DNA of 56,582 bases, taken from contig CAZYDH010000010.1 in assembly GCA_964645915.1 (NCBI GenBank), positions 1 through 56,582 on the forward strand, read 5' to 3'. Position 1 is the stretch's first letter. Each line of letters begins with the position of its first letter. The notes beneath the pieces were generated by a model. The model was given only the letters and a program-made list of their open reading frames with translations, was not told the origin of the DNA and searched no databases. Source of the stretch: JACNKV01 sp964645915. Lineage in GTDB: Bacteria > Fidelibacterota > Marinisomatia > Marinisomatales > JACNKV01. Below are positions 1 to 7,736 of this stretch, piece after piece. Made by a program: the position numbers and the translations under genes.

Positions 1-2
1 GG

Positions 3-329
3 ATACCAACACATATTTTGACATTGGCGATGAACCATTCCGAAGATTATAAACTTGCAGGAGTGCCCACATTCCCAAATGTATTTGGATTTAACACCGC
101 ACGGAATTTTATAGCCATTACCAATGTAGTCGCTGCTGGAATTATTTTGTCGGTTGCCTATCTGCTTGATATGGGACAATCGAGTATCATCTCTCTACGG
201 ATTGGAAGTCTGATAATGATAATACTATCAGGAAGATTGATCTTCAAACCATCAAAGGAAGCGAACTTTCTATTATTCAAATATGCTTCTTTATACATGG
301 CTGGTGCCATGTTGATTTACGCACTATAA
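3..329 (+). CDS. UbiA-family prenyltransferase, C-terminal fragment (protoheme IX farnesyltransferase-like)
   Basis: This is the 3' end of a gene whose start lies before the window; the frame is open back to base 3, so the TTG at 18 is not a real start. The fragment begins with PTHILTLAMNHSEDY and continues AGVPTFPNV, which matches the conserved HF-x-LA-x5-DY-x2-AGIPMLPV segment of the CyoE/CtaB branch of the UbiA superfamily. Three hydrophobic helices follow, as expected for the end of these membrane proteins. The CyoE/CtaB enzymes farnesylate haem b to haem O for terminal oxidases; UbiA relatives prenylate other aromatic substrates. The exact substrate cannot be decided from about 108 residues. 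Confidence 0.75.
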   Translation: MPTHILTLAMNHSEDYKLAGVPTFPNVFGFNTARNFIAITNVVAAGIILSVAYLLDMGQSSIISLRIGSLIMIILSGRLIFKPSKEANFLLFKYASLYMAGAMLIYAL

Positions 330-392
330 AATTTGCACATTGGATGAAAAAGATTCAATGCAATTCAATAAAACAAACAAGGAGGAGATAAA

Positions 393-1013
393 ATGACTAT
401 TTTTGATCGAATAGTACTTTTACTAACCGGATTAGTTCTAATGTATATGATCTGGTATTTTCTAAAAAAACAAAAAAGTGACGAAACGACCGGGACTTCA
501 AACCTTTATTACATCGTATCATTTCTTGTATTCTTAGTTGCAGGATTGATTTTGATTTTTGCAGGTTGGGATGCATTGGGAAATAACTTTGTTGCTGTAG
601 TCGCAGGATTAATTCCATTCAGTCTTGCAACCGGACTGATGGCAAAATATCACGAAGCAAATTCTAAAAATTACCTGTATCTGATGGTATTAGGTGTGGT
701 ATTAATTACTGTTTCTCGTTATGCTGGTTATGGCTGGGGAAGCGTGGTTTATCCTATTTTCCATGCGATCGCAGGTTTAACAATTTTCTTCGTTCCAATC
801 CTGGCTGTTAAAGCCGGAAAAGCTGCTAGCCAATTCGTATATGTGACCGTCGGTGGTACATTAATCAGTTTGGGTGGAATTGCTCTTGCATTCCTTAAAG
901 CCGGAAAACAGCTTCTGTTCTTCTCACAGGACTTTGTGCTGCTGATCTTGGCTCCGCTCTTATTTTTAACTGCACTATTTTTCTCTCTTGGTTTCTTAAA
1001 AGAAGAGAATTAA
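393..1013 (+). CDS. Hypothetical polytopic membrane protein (about 6-7 helices)
   Basis: The 206-residue product is almost entirely hydrophobic, with about six or seven predicted transmembrane helices and a short polar stretch near residues 26-37 (KKQKSDETT). There are no recognisable catalytic motifs, cysteine pairs or haem-binding motifs. A strong ribosome binding site (AAGGAGGAG) lies just before the ATG. It follows the prenyltransferase by 63 bases on the same strand and may be co-transcribed with it. I do not recognise the family. Confidence 0.7.
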   Translation: MTIFDRIVLLLTGLVLMYMIWYFLKKQKSDETTGTSNLYYIVSFLVFLVAGLILIFAGWDALGNNFVAVVAGLIPFSLATGLMAKYHEANSKNYLYLMVLGVVLITVSRYAGYGWGSVVYPIFHAIAGLTIFFVPILAVKAGKAASQFVYVTVGGTLISLGGIALAFLKAGKQLLFFSQDFVLLILAPLLFLTALFFSLGFLKEEN

Positions 1014-1026
1014 TAACCTGAAGATA

Positions 1027-1060
1027 TGAGTTCAATGGCGGATTTCCGTCATTGAACTCA
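1027..1060 (+). terminator. 15-bp hairpin after the membrane protein gene, possible terminator
   Basis: TGAGTTCAATGGCGG (1027-1041) pairs with CCGTCATTGAACTCA (1046-1060) around the 4-base loop ATTT, with one G-T pair. There is no long T tract; TGCCGTTT and then CTTTTCT follow. The right arm ends on the A of the ATG of the next predicted gene. Confidence 0.5.
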
Positions 1061-1548
1061 TGCCGTTTACCTTTTCTCATCGTTTCCAAATCATCTCTCC
1101 TGAAACACTGAACTTCATCACACAACTAAAGAAACCTTCAGTACCTAAACGATGGCTTCATTTGATATCCGGACTCCTATGGACAGGAGTAGGGTTGCTG
1201 CTGAATAATTTTGCATCAGGATGGATATCTGAGTACGAACAAAATGTCATTTTGGTTCTGGTTGTATTGGGAGTGACCATCGGACTTTTAATATCGTATT
1301 TTGGTTTTCGACATATCTCAAAAAAGAATATTGACCGGATCAATGATCTACCGGATCCGGTTTGTATTTTTGCCTTTCAGGCGTGGGAAAATTATATATT
1401 GGTTTTTGTGATGATGTCGATGGGAATTATTTTACGAACCACTTCGTTCTTCCCTAAAATATTATTAGCACCGTTTTATATCGGTATCGGATTAGCATTG
1501 ATCCTTTCCGGACTTCCGTACTATCGAGCTTTTTGTCGTACAAAATAA
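1060..1548 (+). CDS. Hypothetical small membrane protein (about 4 helices)
   Basis: The 162-residue product has a hydrophilic N-terminus of about 35 residues and then roughly four transmembrane segments arranged as two hairpins. No motif is recognised. The only ATG in frame lies on the last base of a strong hairpin and has no free Shine-Dalgarno sequence, and the upstream frame closes at a TGA at 1027. Initiation is therefore either poor or controlled by the hairpin. It ends one base before the convergent acetyltransferase gene. The reading frame looks protein-like, but expression is uncertain. Confidence 0.55.
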   Translation: MPFTFSHRFQIISPETLNFITQLKKPSVPKRWLHLISGLLWTGVGLLLNNFASGWISEYEQNVILVLVVLGVTIGLLISYFGFRHISKKNIDRINDLPDPVCIFAFQAWENYILVFVMMSMGIILRTTSFFPKILLAPFYIGIGLALILSGLPYYRAFCRTK

Positions 1549-2178
1549 TTACGTTTTTGTTCGACTAACCAAAGGTGGATTGTTGGTCTGTAAATGCGGT
1601 TGGGACACCGGTCCGAGATCTCGACTGTAATACTCAAAAGTAATGCCGGTTCCCTGCCAATTTTCAACTCGATTGATGATATGAATATCACCACTGAATT
1701 TGGATGAAACTCCCAGCTTTACATGCCCGGTAATATAACGGATCGTCCCCCGTTTTTTTGCCCAACTTAAATAAACTCTTTTTAACATTTTGGCGTATCC
1801 ATTCCCTTTATACTGAGACATCACAACAAAGGCATACGTATAAAGGGTATTTCCTTTTCCAAAATTGACATCCAATCGAGCCCAAGGTTCGTGGCTTAAT
1901 TCTTCTAATGGGACCCCGATAATGTAGCCGACGATTTCCCGACGATATCGAGCGATGAAAGGTAGTGATCCTGCTTTGTTAAAATATTTATGGATGGTGG
2001 CTTTTGTTAAGAGAGCTTTCTTACCATATTTAGGAACTAAATGTTCAGAGATCTTTACGAGGCCAGGATAGTCATCTTCTCCAACGTGTTTTAACAATTC
2101 AATTTGAAAAACACCGCTTGAGGCGATTACCCGAGATTCTGAAGGAGATTCTGTTTTTAAAGAAAGCTGTTTCATCAT
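1549..2178 (-). CDS. GNAT-family N-acetyltransferase
   Basis: The product is 209 residues. The core shows the GNAT acetyl-CoA site: a beta strand YTYAFVVM followed by QYKGNGYAKML, which fits motif A (Q/R-x2-G-x-G/A). Upstream, FIARYRREIVGYIIG is the usual strand-turn-strand before motif A. GNAT enzymes transfer an acetyl group from acetyl-CoA to an amine; the acceptor cannot be inferred. The C-terminal 25 residues are polar and probably disordered. It stands alone on the minus strand, convergent with the small membrane protein gene. Confidence 0.75.
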   Translation of the reverse strand: MMKQLSLKTESPSESRVIASSGVFQIELLKHVGEDDYPGLVKISEHLVPKYGKKALLTKATIHKYFNKAGSLPFIARYRREIVGYIIGVPLEELSHEPWARLDVNFGKGNTLYTYAFVVMSQYKGNGYAKMLKRVYLSWAKKRGTIRYITGHVKLGVSSKFSGDIHIINRVENWQGTGITFEYYSRDLGPVSQPHLQTNNPPLVSRTKT

Positions 2179-2292
2179 CCAAATTTAAGTACGTCTGTTC
2201 ATTTGAAGCATTAATTAGGTCTGCAGAAAATTTATATGAATATTTGTTTTTTCGGGTAATATCACGTTTCATATTTCGTGTAAATTCTACGT

Positions 2293-3093
2293 ATGAACAC
2301 TTTTAATAAATACCTGTTTAACCGAATTACCTCTGTCAATTCGCATCTTTGTGTAGGTTTGGATATCCATCCCAATACAATAAATAAGAAAAATGTAAAG
2401 CTCGAGGATTTAAAAGATCATTCAAAAAAGATCATAGATGCAACCAGAGATATTGCTGCTGCTTATAAACCAAACCTTGCCTTCTTTGAACGATGGGGAA
2501 GTAAAGGATTTCAGTGGCTTGAAGAAACCGTTGAATATATTGGTGAGGATCCTGTGATCATCGGAGATGCCAAGCGGGGTGATATCGGGAATACTGCCAA
2601 ACAATATGCCACCAGTTTGTTTGATCATTTTGGCTTTGATGCCGTTACGGTTAGTCCGTATATGGGATCAGATTCAATCCTTCCATTTATTGAGAATCCG
2701 AAAAAAGGAATATTCTTACTCTGTAGAACATCAAATCCATCAGCAGCGGAATTACAAGATAAACGATTTGAGAACACAAACTTACTCTATGAAGAAGTTG
2801 CAAAGCTTGCTGTCTCGCTAAATAAAAATGACAATATTGGACTGGTTGTAGGTGCAACCGCTCCCGATGAAATTCGTCAAATTCGTCAAATAAGTCCTCA
2901 ACTTCCAATGCTAATCCCTGGGATAGGGGCGCAAGGAGGAGATCTGGAAAAAAGTATGCAATTCGGAAATGATAATGGAATTGCGTTAATCAATGTTTCC
3001 CGAGGGATCGGATTTGCGGGAGATCACAGTGAAGAATCTATCCGACACGCAGCTATGAATTATGTAAATAAAATGAGGAAGATAAGTCTATGA
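2293..3093 (+). CDS. pyrF: Orotidine 5'-phosphate decarboxylase
   Basis: This enzyme catalyses the last step of de novo UMP synthesis, decarboxylating OMP. The 266-residue length and the order of motifs fit the longer (type 2) OMP decarboxylase group. LCVGLDIHP lies near residue 19, AAYKPNLAFFE near 57, and the catalytic DAKRGDIGNT at 92-101 carries the Asp-x-Lys-x4-Asp network (D92, K94, D97). VTVSPYMG, LCRTSNPS and IPGIGAQGGD are phosphate- and loop-region motifs. Its stop overlaps the pyrE start (ATGA), so the two are translationally coupled. I see no PyrR-type leader upstream. Confidence 0.97.
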   Translation: MNTFNKYLFNRITSVNSHLCVGLDIHPNTINKKNVKLEDLKDHSKKIIDATRDIAAAYKPNLAFFERWGSKGFQWLEETVEYIGEDPVIIGDAKRGDIGNTAKQYATSLFDHFGFDAVTVSPYMGSDSILPFIENPKKGIFLLCRTSNPSAAELQDKRFENTNLLYEEVAKLAVSLNKNDNIGLVVGATAPDEIRQIRQISPQLPMLIPGIGAQGGDLEKSMQFGNDNGIALINVSRGIGFAGDHSEESIRHAAMNYVNKMRKISL

Positions 3094-3665
3094 ATCGTGA
3101 TGAACTATTAAACATATTTCGTTCAACCGAAGCATTATTAGAAGGACATTTCGTTCTGACATCCGGTCGTCATAGTTCGACCTACTTTCAATGTGCAAAA
3201 GTACTACAGTATCCAAAATATCTTACCCTCTTTTCAGAGATGATCGTAAATCATTTCCAAGATGAAGAGATTGATTTTGTCATCTCTCCTGCAATTGGTG
3301 GCGTGGTACTTGGAACGGAAGTCGGTCGAATTTTGGATGTGAGAACCTTATTCGCCGAACGTAAAGAAGGTTTGATGAAACTTCGACGTGGATTTGAAGT
3401 AAAACCGGGTGAAAAAGTTCTGGTAGTTGAAGATGTGATCACAACCGGAGGTTCAATGCTTGAAGTCATCAATTTGATGAAAGCAAATGGCGCAGACGTG
3501 GTGGGTGCCGGTGTGGTTGTAGATAGAAGCAATGGAACGGTTCAATGTCATGAAAATCAATTTGCTGTCCTTCAACAAAAAGTGGTGAGTTATGCGCCGG
3601 AAGAAGTTCCGAAAGAATTAGCAGCGATTCCAACGACCAAACCGGGCAGTAGAGGAAATACATAA
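3090..3665 (+). CDS. pyrE: Orotate phosphoribosyltransferase
   Basis: This enzyme converts orotate and PRPP to OMP, the substrate of PyrF encoded just upstream with a 4-base overlap. The 191-residue protein has the type I PRTase fold signature VLVVEDVITTGG (about residues 110-121), the PRPP-binding acidic pair plus TTGG loop. The upstream GRHSSTYFQ region matches the orotate-binding N-terminal segment, and FAERKEG is the flexible catalytic loop. Together with the pyrR-pyrB-pyrC operon near 15 kb, the window holds most of the UMP pathway. Confidence 0.97.
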   Translation: MNRDELLNIFRSTEALLEGHFVLTSGRHSSTYFQCAKVLQYPKYLTLFSEMIVNHFQDEEIDFVISPAIGGVVLGTEVGRILDVRTLFAERKEGLMKLRRGFEVKPGEKVLVVEDVITTGGSMLEVINLMKANGADVVGAGVVVDRSNGTVQCHENQFAVLQQKVVSYAPEEVPKELAAIPTTKPGSRGNT

Positions 3666-3699
3666 ATTTTAAATAGTAGATAGTAGAAGGAATATAATT

Positions 3700-4296
3700 A
3701 TGAAAAAATGGATGATTTTAGTAATAGGAGTAATGGTAATGAGTTGTGAAAAAGAAATTGAAGTTGGAGTGATCTCTACCGTTTATGGCGATATGGTGAT
3801 CGAATTTTATGAAGAAATAGCTCCCAAACATGTCGAAAGTTTTAAATTACATGCACAGAATGGATTTTTTGATGGGACGACCTTTCATCGTGTGATACCG
3901 GGATTTATGATCCAAGGCGGTGACCCGAACTCAAAAGATGATGATCGATCAAATGACGGTATGGGTGGTCATTCCGCGAAATATTTTGAAATTGGTGAAG
4001 AAGATAATCCTGAATCTTGGGGAATCCCTGCTGAATTTAGTGATTCACTTTCTCACCGACGAGGGACATTATCCATGGCACGTTCCTCTGATCCGAATAG
4101 CGCAGGAAGTCAATTTTTCATCTGTGTCGGAGATCCTAACTGGTTAGATGGAAAATATTCCATTTTTGGAAATGTCGTCCTTGGAGTTGACATTATAGAT
4201 CATATCGTTAGTGTCCCGAGAGATCGTCGCGACAATCCTGAGAAAAAAATTGAAATGACCGTAAAGATTGTACCGAAAAGTGAGGTCTTGAAATAA
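3700..4296 (+). CDS. Cyclophilin-type peptidyl-prolyl isomerase, lipoprotein
   Basis: The 198-residue protein starts with a short lipoprotein signal (MKKW...MVMSC, lipidated Cys16), so it works in the periplasm on the face of a membrane. The cyclophilin domain fills the rest: FHRVIPGFMIQGGDP carries the catalytic Arg and the conserved Phe/Met/Gln, and GSQFFICVGDPNWLDGKY and FGNV are the other core motifs. It isomerises X-Pro bonds during envelope protein folding. An insertion of about 30 residues (SKDDDRSNDGMGGHS to SWGIPAEF) is common in the bacterial branch. Confidence 0.93.
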   Translation: MKKWMILVIGVMVMSCEKEIEVGVISTVYGDMVIEFYEEIAPKHVESFKLHAQNGFFDGTTFHRVIPGFMIQGGDPNSKDDDRSNDGMGGHSAKYFEIGEEDNPESWGIPAEFSDSLSHRRGTLSMARSSDPNSAGSQFFICVGDPNWLDGKYSIFGNVVLGVDIIDHIVSVPRDRRDNPEKKIEMTVKIVPKSEVLK

Positions 4297-4303
4297 TCTC
4301 AAA

Positions 4304-5215
4304 ATGAAAAAACCAACAATAGGATTAGCTCTGGGCGGAGGGGGTGCTCGAGGAGCTGCACATATTGGAGTTTTACACGCTCTTCATGCATCCGGGATAC
4401 GATTTGATCAAATTGTAGGAACCAGTGCCGGAGCAGTGATCGGAGCGATGTACGCCGCGACACTCGATCCGGTGTGGATTGAAAATAGATTTAGGGATTT
4501 CATGAGAAGTGAGGAGTTTGAATCCTTGGGAACACTTCGGATGGTAAAAGACCAAGACCCTCATTCTCCTTTTGGACAGTTAGCAAAAAAAGTTAGGGAT
4601 CAATTTATCATTGTTATGTCCTTGAATCGATCCTCTATTTTACGAAAAGAGAAACTAAAAGCGGCTTTTAATTATCTTCTCCCGGTAAAAACATTTGAAG
4701 AATTGAAGATTCCATTGAAGGTAACTGCTACCAATTTACACACCGGAGAAGTGATCATTTATTCCTCAGGTGATTTGCTGGAAGCCGTTGTGCAGAGTGG
4801 ATCAATCCCCGGATATGTGGAGCCAACGACCGTCGGGGAAAAATTGATGGTAGATGGAGGAGTTGTGCTTCCTAATCCTCTTCCGCTTTTAAAAGGAGAA
4901 GTAGATATTTCCGTAGCCGTTGATATCATCAAACGGATTCGTTCAAAAGTAACCGAATTGAATATCTATAACATTTTACAAAGGAGTGAGGAAATAACGT
5001 ACAATATTCTCACTGAGAAAGACGTTTCCGGAGCAGATTTTGTCATCCGACCGGATGTAGAAGGATTTCACTGGTCTCAGTTCGATCAGTTTGATACGAT
5101 TTTAACAAACGGTCATAAAGCTGCAATAGACTCAATTCCGCAACTTAAAACAATAATAACCGAAAAGTCCGGGTTGTTAACCAGATTGAAAGAATGGTTT
5201 GTATCCGCTGAATAA
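4304..5215 (+). CDS. Patatin-like phospholipase (RssA/NTE family)
   Basis: The 303-residue protein has the complete patatin hydrolase site: the oxyanion glycine stretch GGGGARGAAH (residues 11-20), the nucleophile elbow GTSAG with Ser41, and the DGG catalytic aspartate motif about two thirds of the way along. Patatin-like proteins hydrolyse acyl esters of phospholipids or lysophospholipids with a Ser-Asp dyad. No signal peptide is visible, so it is probably cytoplasmic or peripherally membrane-bound. It begins 7 bases after the cyclophilin stop and is likely co-transcribed with it. The natural substrate is unknown. Confidence 0.9.
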   Translation: MKKPTIGLALGGGGARGAAHIGVLHALHASGIRFDQIVGTSAGAVIGAMYAATLDPVWIENRFRDFMRSEEFESLGTLRMVKDQDPHSPFGQLAKKVRDQFIIVMSLNRSSILRKEKLKAAFNYLLPVKTFEELKIPLKVTATNLHTGEVIIYSSGDLLEAVVQSGSIPGYVEPTTVGEKLMVDGGVVLPNPLPLLKGEVDISVAVDIIKRIRSKVTELNIYNILQRSEEITYNILTEKDVSGADFVIRPDVEGFHWSQFDQFDTILTNGHKAAIDSIPQLKTIITEKSGLLTRLKEWFVSAE

Positions 5216-5269
5216 AACTGTTACTTTTCGCCTTTATAGACATCAAATAAACATCAAGTAGAGTAAAAC

Positions 5270-7129
5270 ATGAACATGTTTCAAAAAGTGATCTTATTTT
5301 TCGTTGGATTTATCTCTGTCCAACTTCACGCACAATTCAAAGATGTAGTTACAGTAAATGTGGCTGTAGATGAATCCGTCAGAACCGGTGAAGTGGTGAA
5401 TGTAACGGTCACTACTCAAATGGATCCGGGCTGGCATATTTATGCAATACATAATGTTCCTGAAGGACCGATTCCATCTTCGATTAAGGTAAGAGGTGAA
5501 TCCGTCGCCAAAGTTGGACTTGTAAAAGAACCGGCTCCAATCGTTAAATATGATGAAGGATTTGAGCTTGTAACGCCATACCATGAAGGAAAAATCAACT
5601 TTACTGTTCCTGTATTGTTAAAATCGAACCTCGATCCCGGGGATATCAATTTGGATGTTATTGTAGGTTACCAAGCATGTAACGATATGATGTGTTACCC
5701 GCCAAAAGAGGTTTCTGAACAAGCAATCGTAACTATTGAACCCGGTGAACCTCGTAAGGAACACATGATCTTAAGTTCTGACGGAAACTCTTCTGATCTT
5801 ATTAATTTGGATGAAGCAATAGCAAAAGGATTTTGGTCCTTTGTACTTCTATCTTTGTCTATGGGATTTTTAGCTCTTCTTACGCCATGTGTCTTTCCCA
5901 TGATTCCGATCACGGTTTCATTTTTCACTCATCAAGGAGAGATTGAAGGAAGAAATCCTGTCAAACAGGCCACAGTTTATGCGTTGGGTATTATTATTAC
6001 ATTTGCGATCTTGGGATTGTTACTTGCAGCATTTATCGGGGCATCAGGTGCGAACCAGATTGCCGCGAATCCTTGGATAAATTTATTTATCGGTGGATTA
6101 TTTATTTATTTTGCCCTCTCATTATTTGGCATGTATGAGATTCAATTACCACAATTTTTACGTCAGGCTTCAGTAAAAAATGAAAGTCGTGGAGGATATA
6201 TTGGTATCCTGTTCATGGCTTTGACCTTTACATTAACTTCATTTACTTGTACCGTTCAATTTTTAGGTCTACTATTAGTCGCGGCTGCTCAAGGTCAGTG
6301 GTTTTGGCCTGCATTAGGGATGATCATTTTTGCAACGGCATTTGCCACACCGTTCTTCTTCTTAGCACTCTTTCCTCAATATCTTGCAAAAATGCCGAAA
6401 TCCGGTGGATGGCTGAACTCTGTAAAAGTTGTCATGGGATTTTTGGAATTTGCAGCAGCTTTTAAGTTCTTGAGCAATACCGATCTAGTTTGGGGTTGGG
6501 GATTTTTCACACATAATGTGGTATTGATTGTTTGGACAGTCCTGTCGCTTTTAACAGGTATCTATTTAATTGGAAAAATACGCTTACCGCATGACTCTCC
6601 ATTAGAGACGATCAGTATCCCACGAATGTTAATCAGTATGTTCTTTTTATCCTTTGCTTTGTACCTTGGAACCGGACTGTTGGGGCGTCCTATCCACGGG
6701 CTGATCTACTCGTATTTACCTCCTAAAGTAGAATTAGAAACAGGAGGAGTTCTTACCAATGGATCTGCCCAAGAATCACATCATTGGATCACCAATTTGG
6801 ATGAAGGACTAAATGAGGCAAACAGGGTACAAAAACCTGTCTTCGTTGACTTTACCGGATACACCTGTACAAATTGCCGATGGATGGAAGCAAATGTGTT
6901 TACTGATCCGCGTGTGAAAGAAAAATTTGAGCACTTTGTTTTGGTCCAATTATTTACCGATGGTGGTGATAACTATCGCGAAAAGCAACAATATGAGATT
7001 GATCGATTTGGTACAGCCGCTTTACCGTACTATGTCATCTTAACTCCGGAAGATGAAGTAATCGCTGAATTCCCCGGTCTGACGAGAGATATTAATGAAT
7101 TTGTGAAGTTCTTAGATTCTGGATTATAA
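5270..7129 (+). CDS. dsbD: Thiol:disulfide interchange protein DsbD
   Basis: The 619-residue protein has the three-part DsbD plan: a signal peptide (residues 1-21); a periplasmic alpha domain ending YQACNDMMCYPP, which carries its two cysteines; a transmembrane core with the redox motif LTPCVFPMIP and the partner Cys in SFTCTVQF; and a C-terminal thioredoxin-like domain with the pair C533-T-N-C536 (GYTCTNCRWME). DsbD passes electrons from cytoplasmic thioredoxin to periplasmic thiols. In this genome that feeds cysteine reduction for cytochrome c maturation, which matters for the multihaem proteins at 34-50 kb. Met at 5276 is an alternative start. Confidence 0.95.
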   Translation: MNMFQKVILFFVGFISVQLHAQFKDVVTVNVAVDESVRTGEVVNVTVTTQMDPGWHIYAIHNVPEGPIPSSIKVRGESVAKVGLVKEPAPIVKYDEGFELVTPYHEGKINFTVPVLLKSNLDPGDINLDVIVGYQACNDMMCYPPKEVSEQAIVTIEPGEPRKEHMILSSDGNSSDLINLDEAIAKGFWSFVLLSLSMGFLALLTPCVFPMIPITVSFFTHQGEIEGRNPVKQATVYALGIIITFAILGLLLAAFIGASGANQIAANPWINLFIGGLFIYFALSLFGMYEIQLPQFLRQASVKNESRGGYIGILFMALTFTLTSFTCTVQFLGLLLVAAAQGQWFWPALGMIIFATAFATPFFFLALFPQYLAKMPKSGGWLNSVKVVMGFLEFAAAFKFLSNTDLVWGWGFFTHNVVLIVWTVLSLLTGIYLIGKIRLPHDSPLETISIPRMLISMFFLSFALYLGTGLLGRPIHGLIYSYLPPKVELETGGVLTNGSAQESHHWITNLDEGLNEANRVQKPVFVDFTGYTCTNCRWMEANVFTDPRVKEKFEHFVLVQLFTDGGDNYREKQQYEIDRFGTAALPYYVILTPEDEVIAEFPGLTRDINEFVKFLDSGL

Positions 7130-7151
7130 CATCATATAGATTAGGATGATC

Positions 7152-7733
7152 ATGAAAATATTAAAATTAACAGGGATAATTACGTTTGCGATTGCCGGCT
7201 TACTTTTCGCAGAAAGTTGTGAAAGTGGGGATAAATCCAAGAATACGACAGCAAAAGAAGTTAAAAAACCACAACCACCAAGACCTGCAAATGCCGTCTT
7301 AGCACCGGACTTTACTCTGGCAACACTGAATGGCGATATTGTTTCACTCAATGATTTGAAAGGGAAGGTCATCCTTTTAAACTTTTGGGCAACTTGGTGC
7401 CCTCCCTGTCGGAAAGAAATCCCTGACTTTATTAAACTATATGATAAATATAATAAAGACGGATTGGAGATCGTCGGAGTTACACTAAACTCGGGCGCAT
7501 TGAAAGATGTACAAACATTTGTAAAGCAGAATAAAATGAATTATCCTATTCTGACAGATATCGATGGACAAGAAACTCAAATGACTGCAATGAAATATGG
7601 AAAGGCAGTTAATCAACCGATCACAGGTGTTCCGACATCATTTATTATTGATCGAGATGGCTATATTGTGAAAATGTATATCGGGCCACGATCTGAACAA
7701 GTTTTTTATAATGATCTAAAACCTTATATTTAG
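7152..7733 (+). CDS. TlpA/ResA-like thioredoxin lipoprotein
   Basis: The product is a 193-residue periplasmic thioredoxin-fold protein with a lipoprotein-like signal (Cys23 in LFAESC, a weak lipobox), a low-complexity linker (KKPQPPRPANA) and the AhpC/TSA-type core APDFTL...NFWATWCPPCRKEIP with the active-site pair C83-P-P-C86. A cis-Pro region follows at TGVPTSF. Such proteins reduce apocytochrome c thiols or act as periplasmic thiol reductases downstream of DsbD, whose gene ends 22 bases upstream. I chose ATG 7152 over 7146 because AGG at 7141-7143 is better spaced from it. Confidence 0.92.
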   Translation: MKILKLTGIITFAIAGLLFAESCESGDKSKNTTAKEVKKPQPPRPANAVLAPDFTLATLNGDIVSLNDLKGKVILLNFWATWCPPCRKEIPDFIKLYDKYNKDGLEIVGVTLNSGALKDVQTFVKQNKMNYPILTDIDGQETQMTAMKYGKAVNQPITGVPTSFIIDRDGYIVKMYIGPRSEQVFYNDLKPYI

Positions 7734-7736
7734 GTC

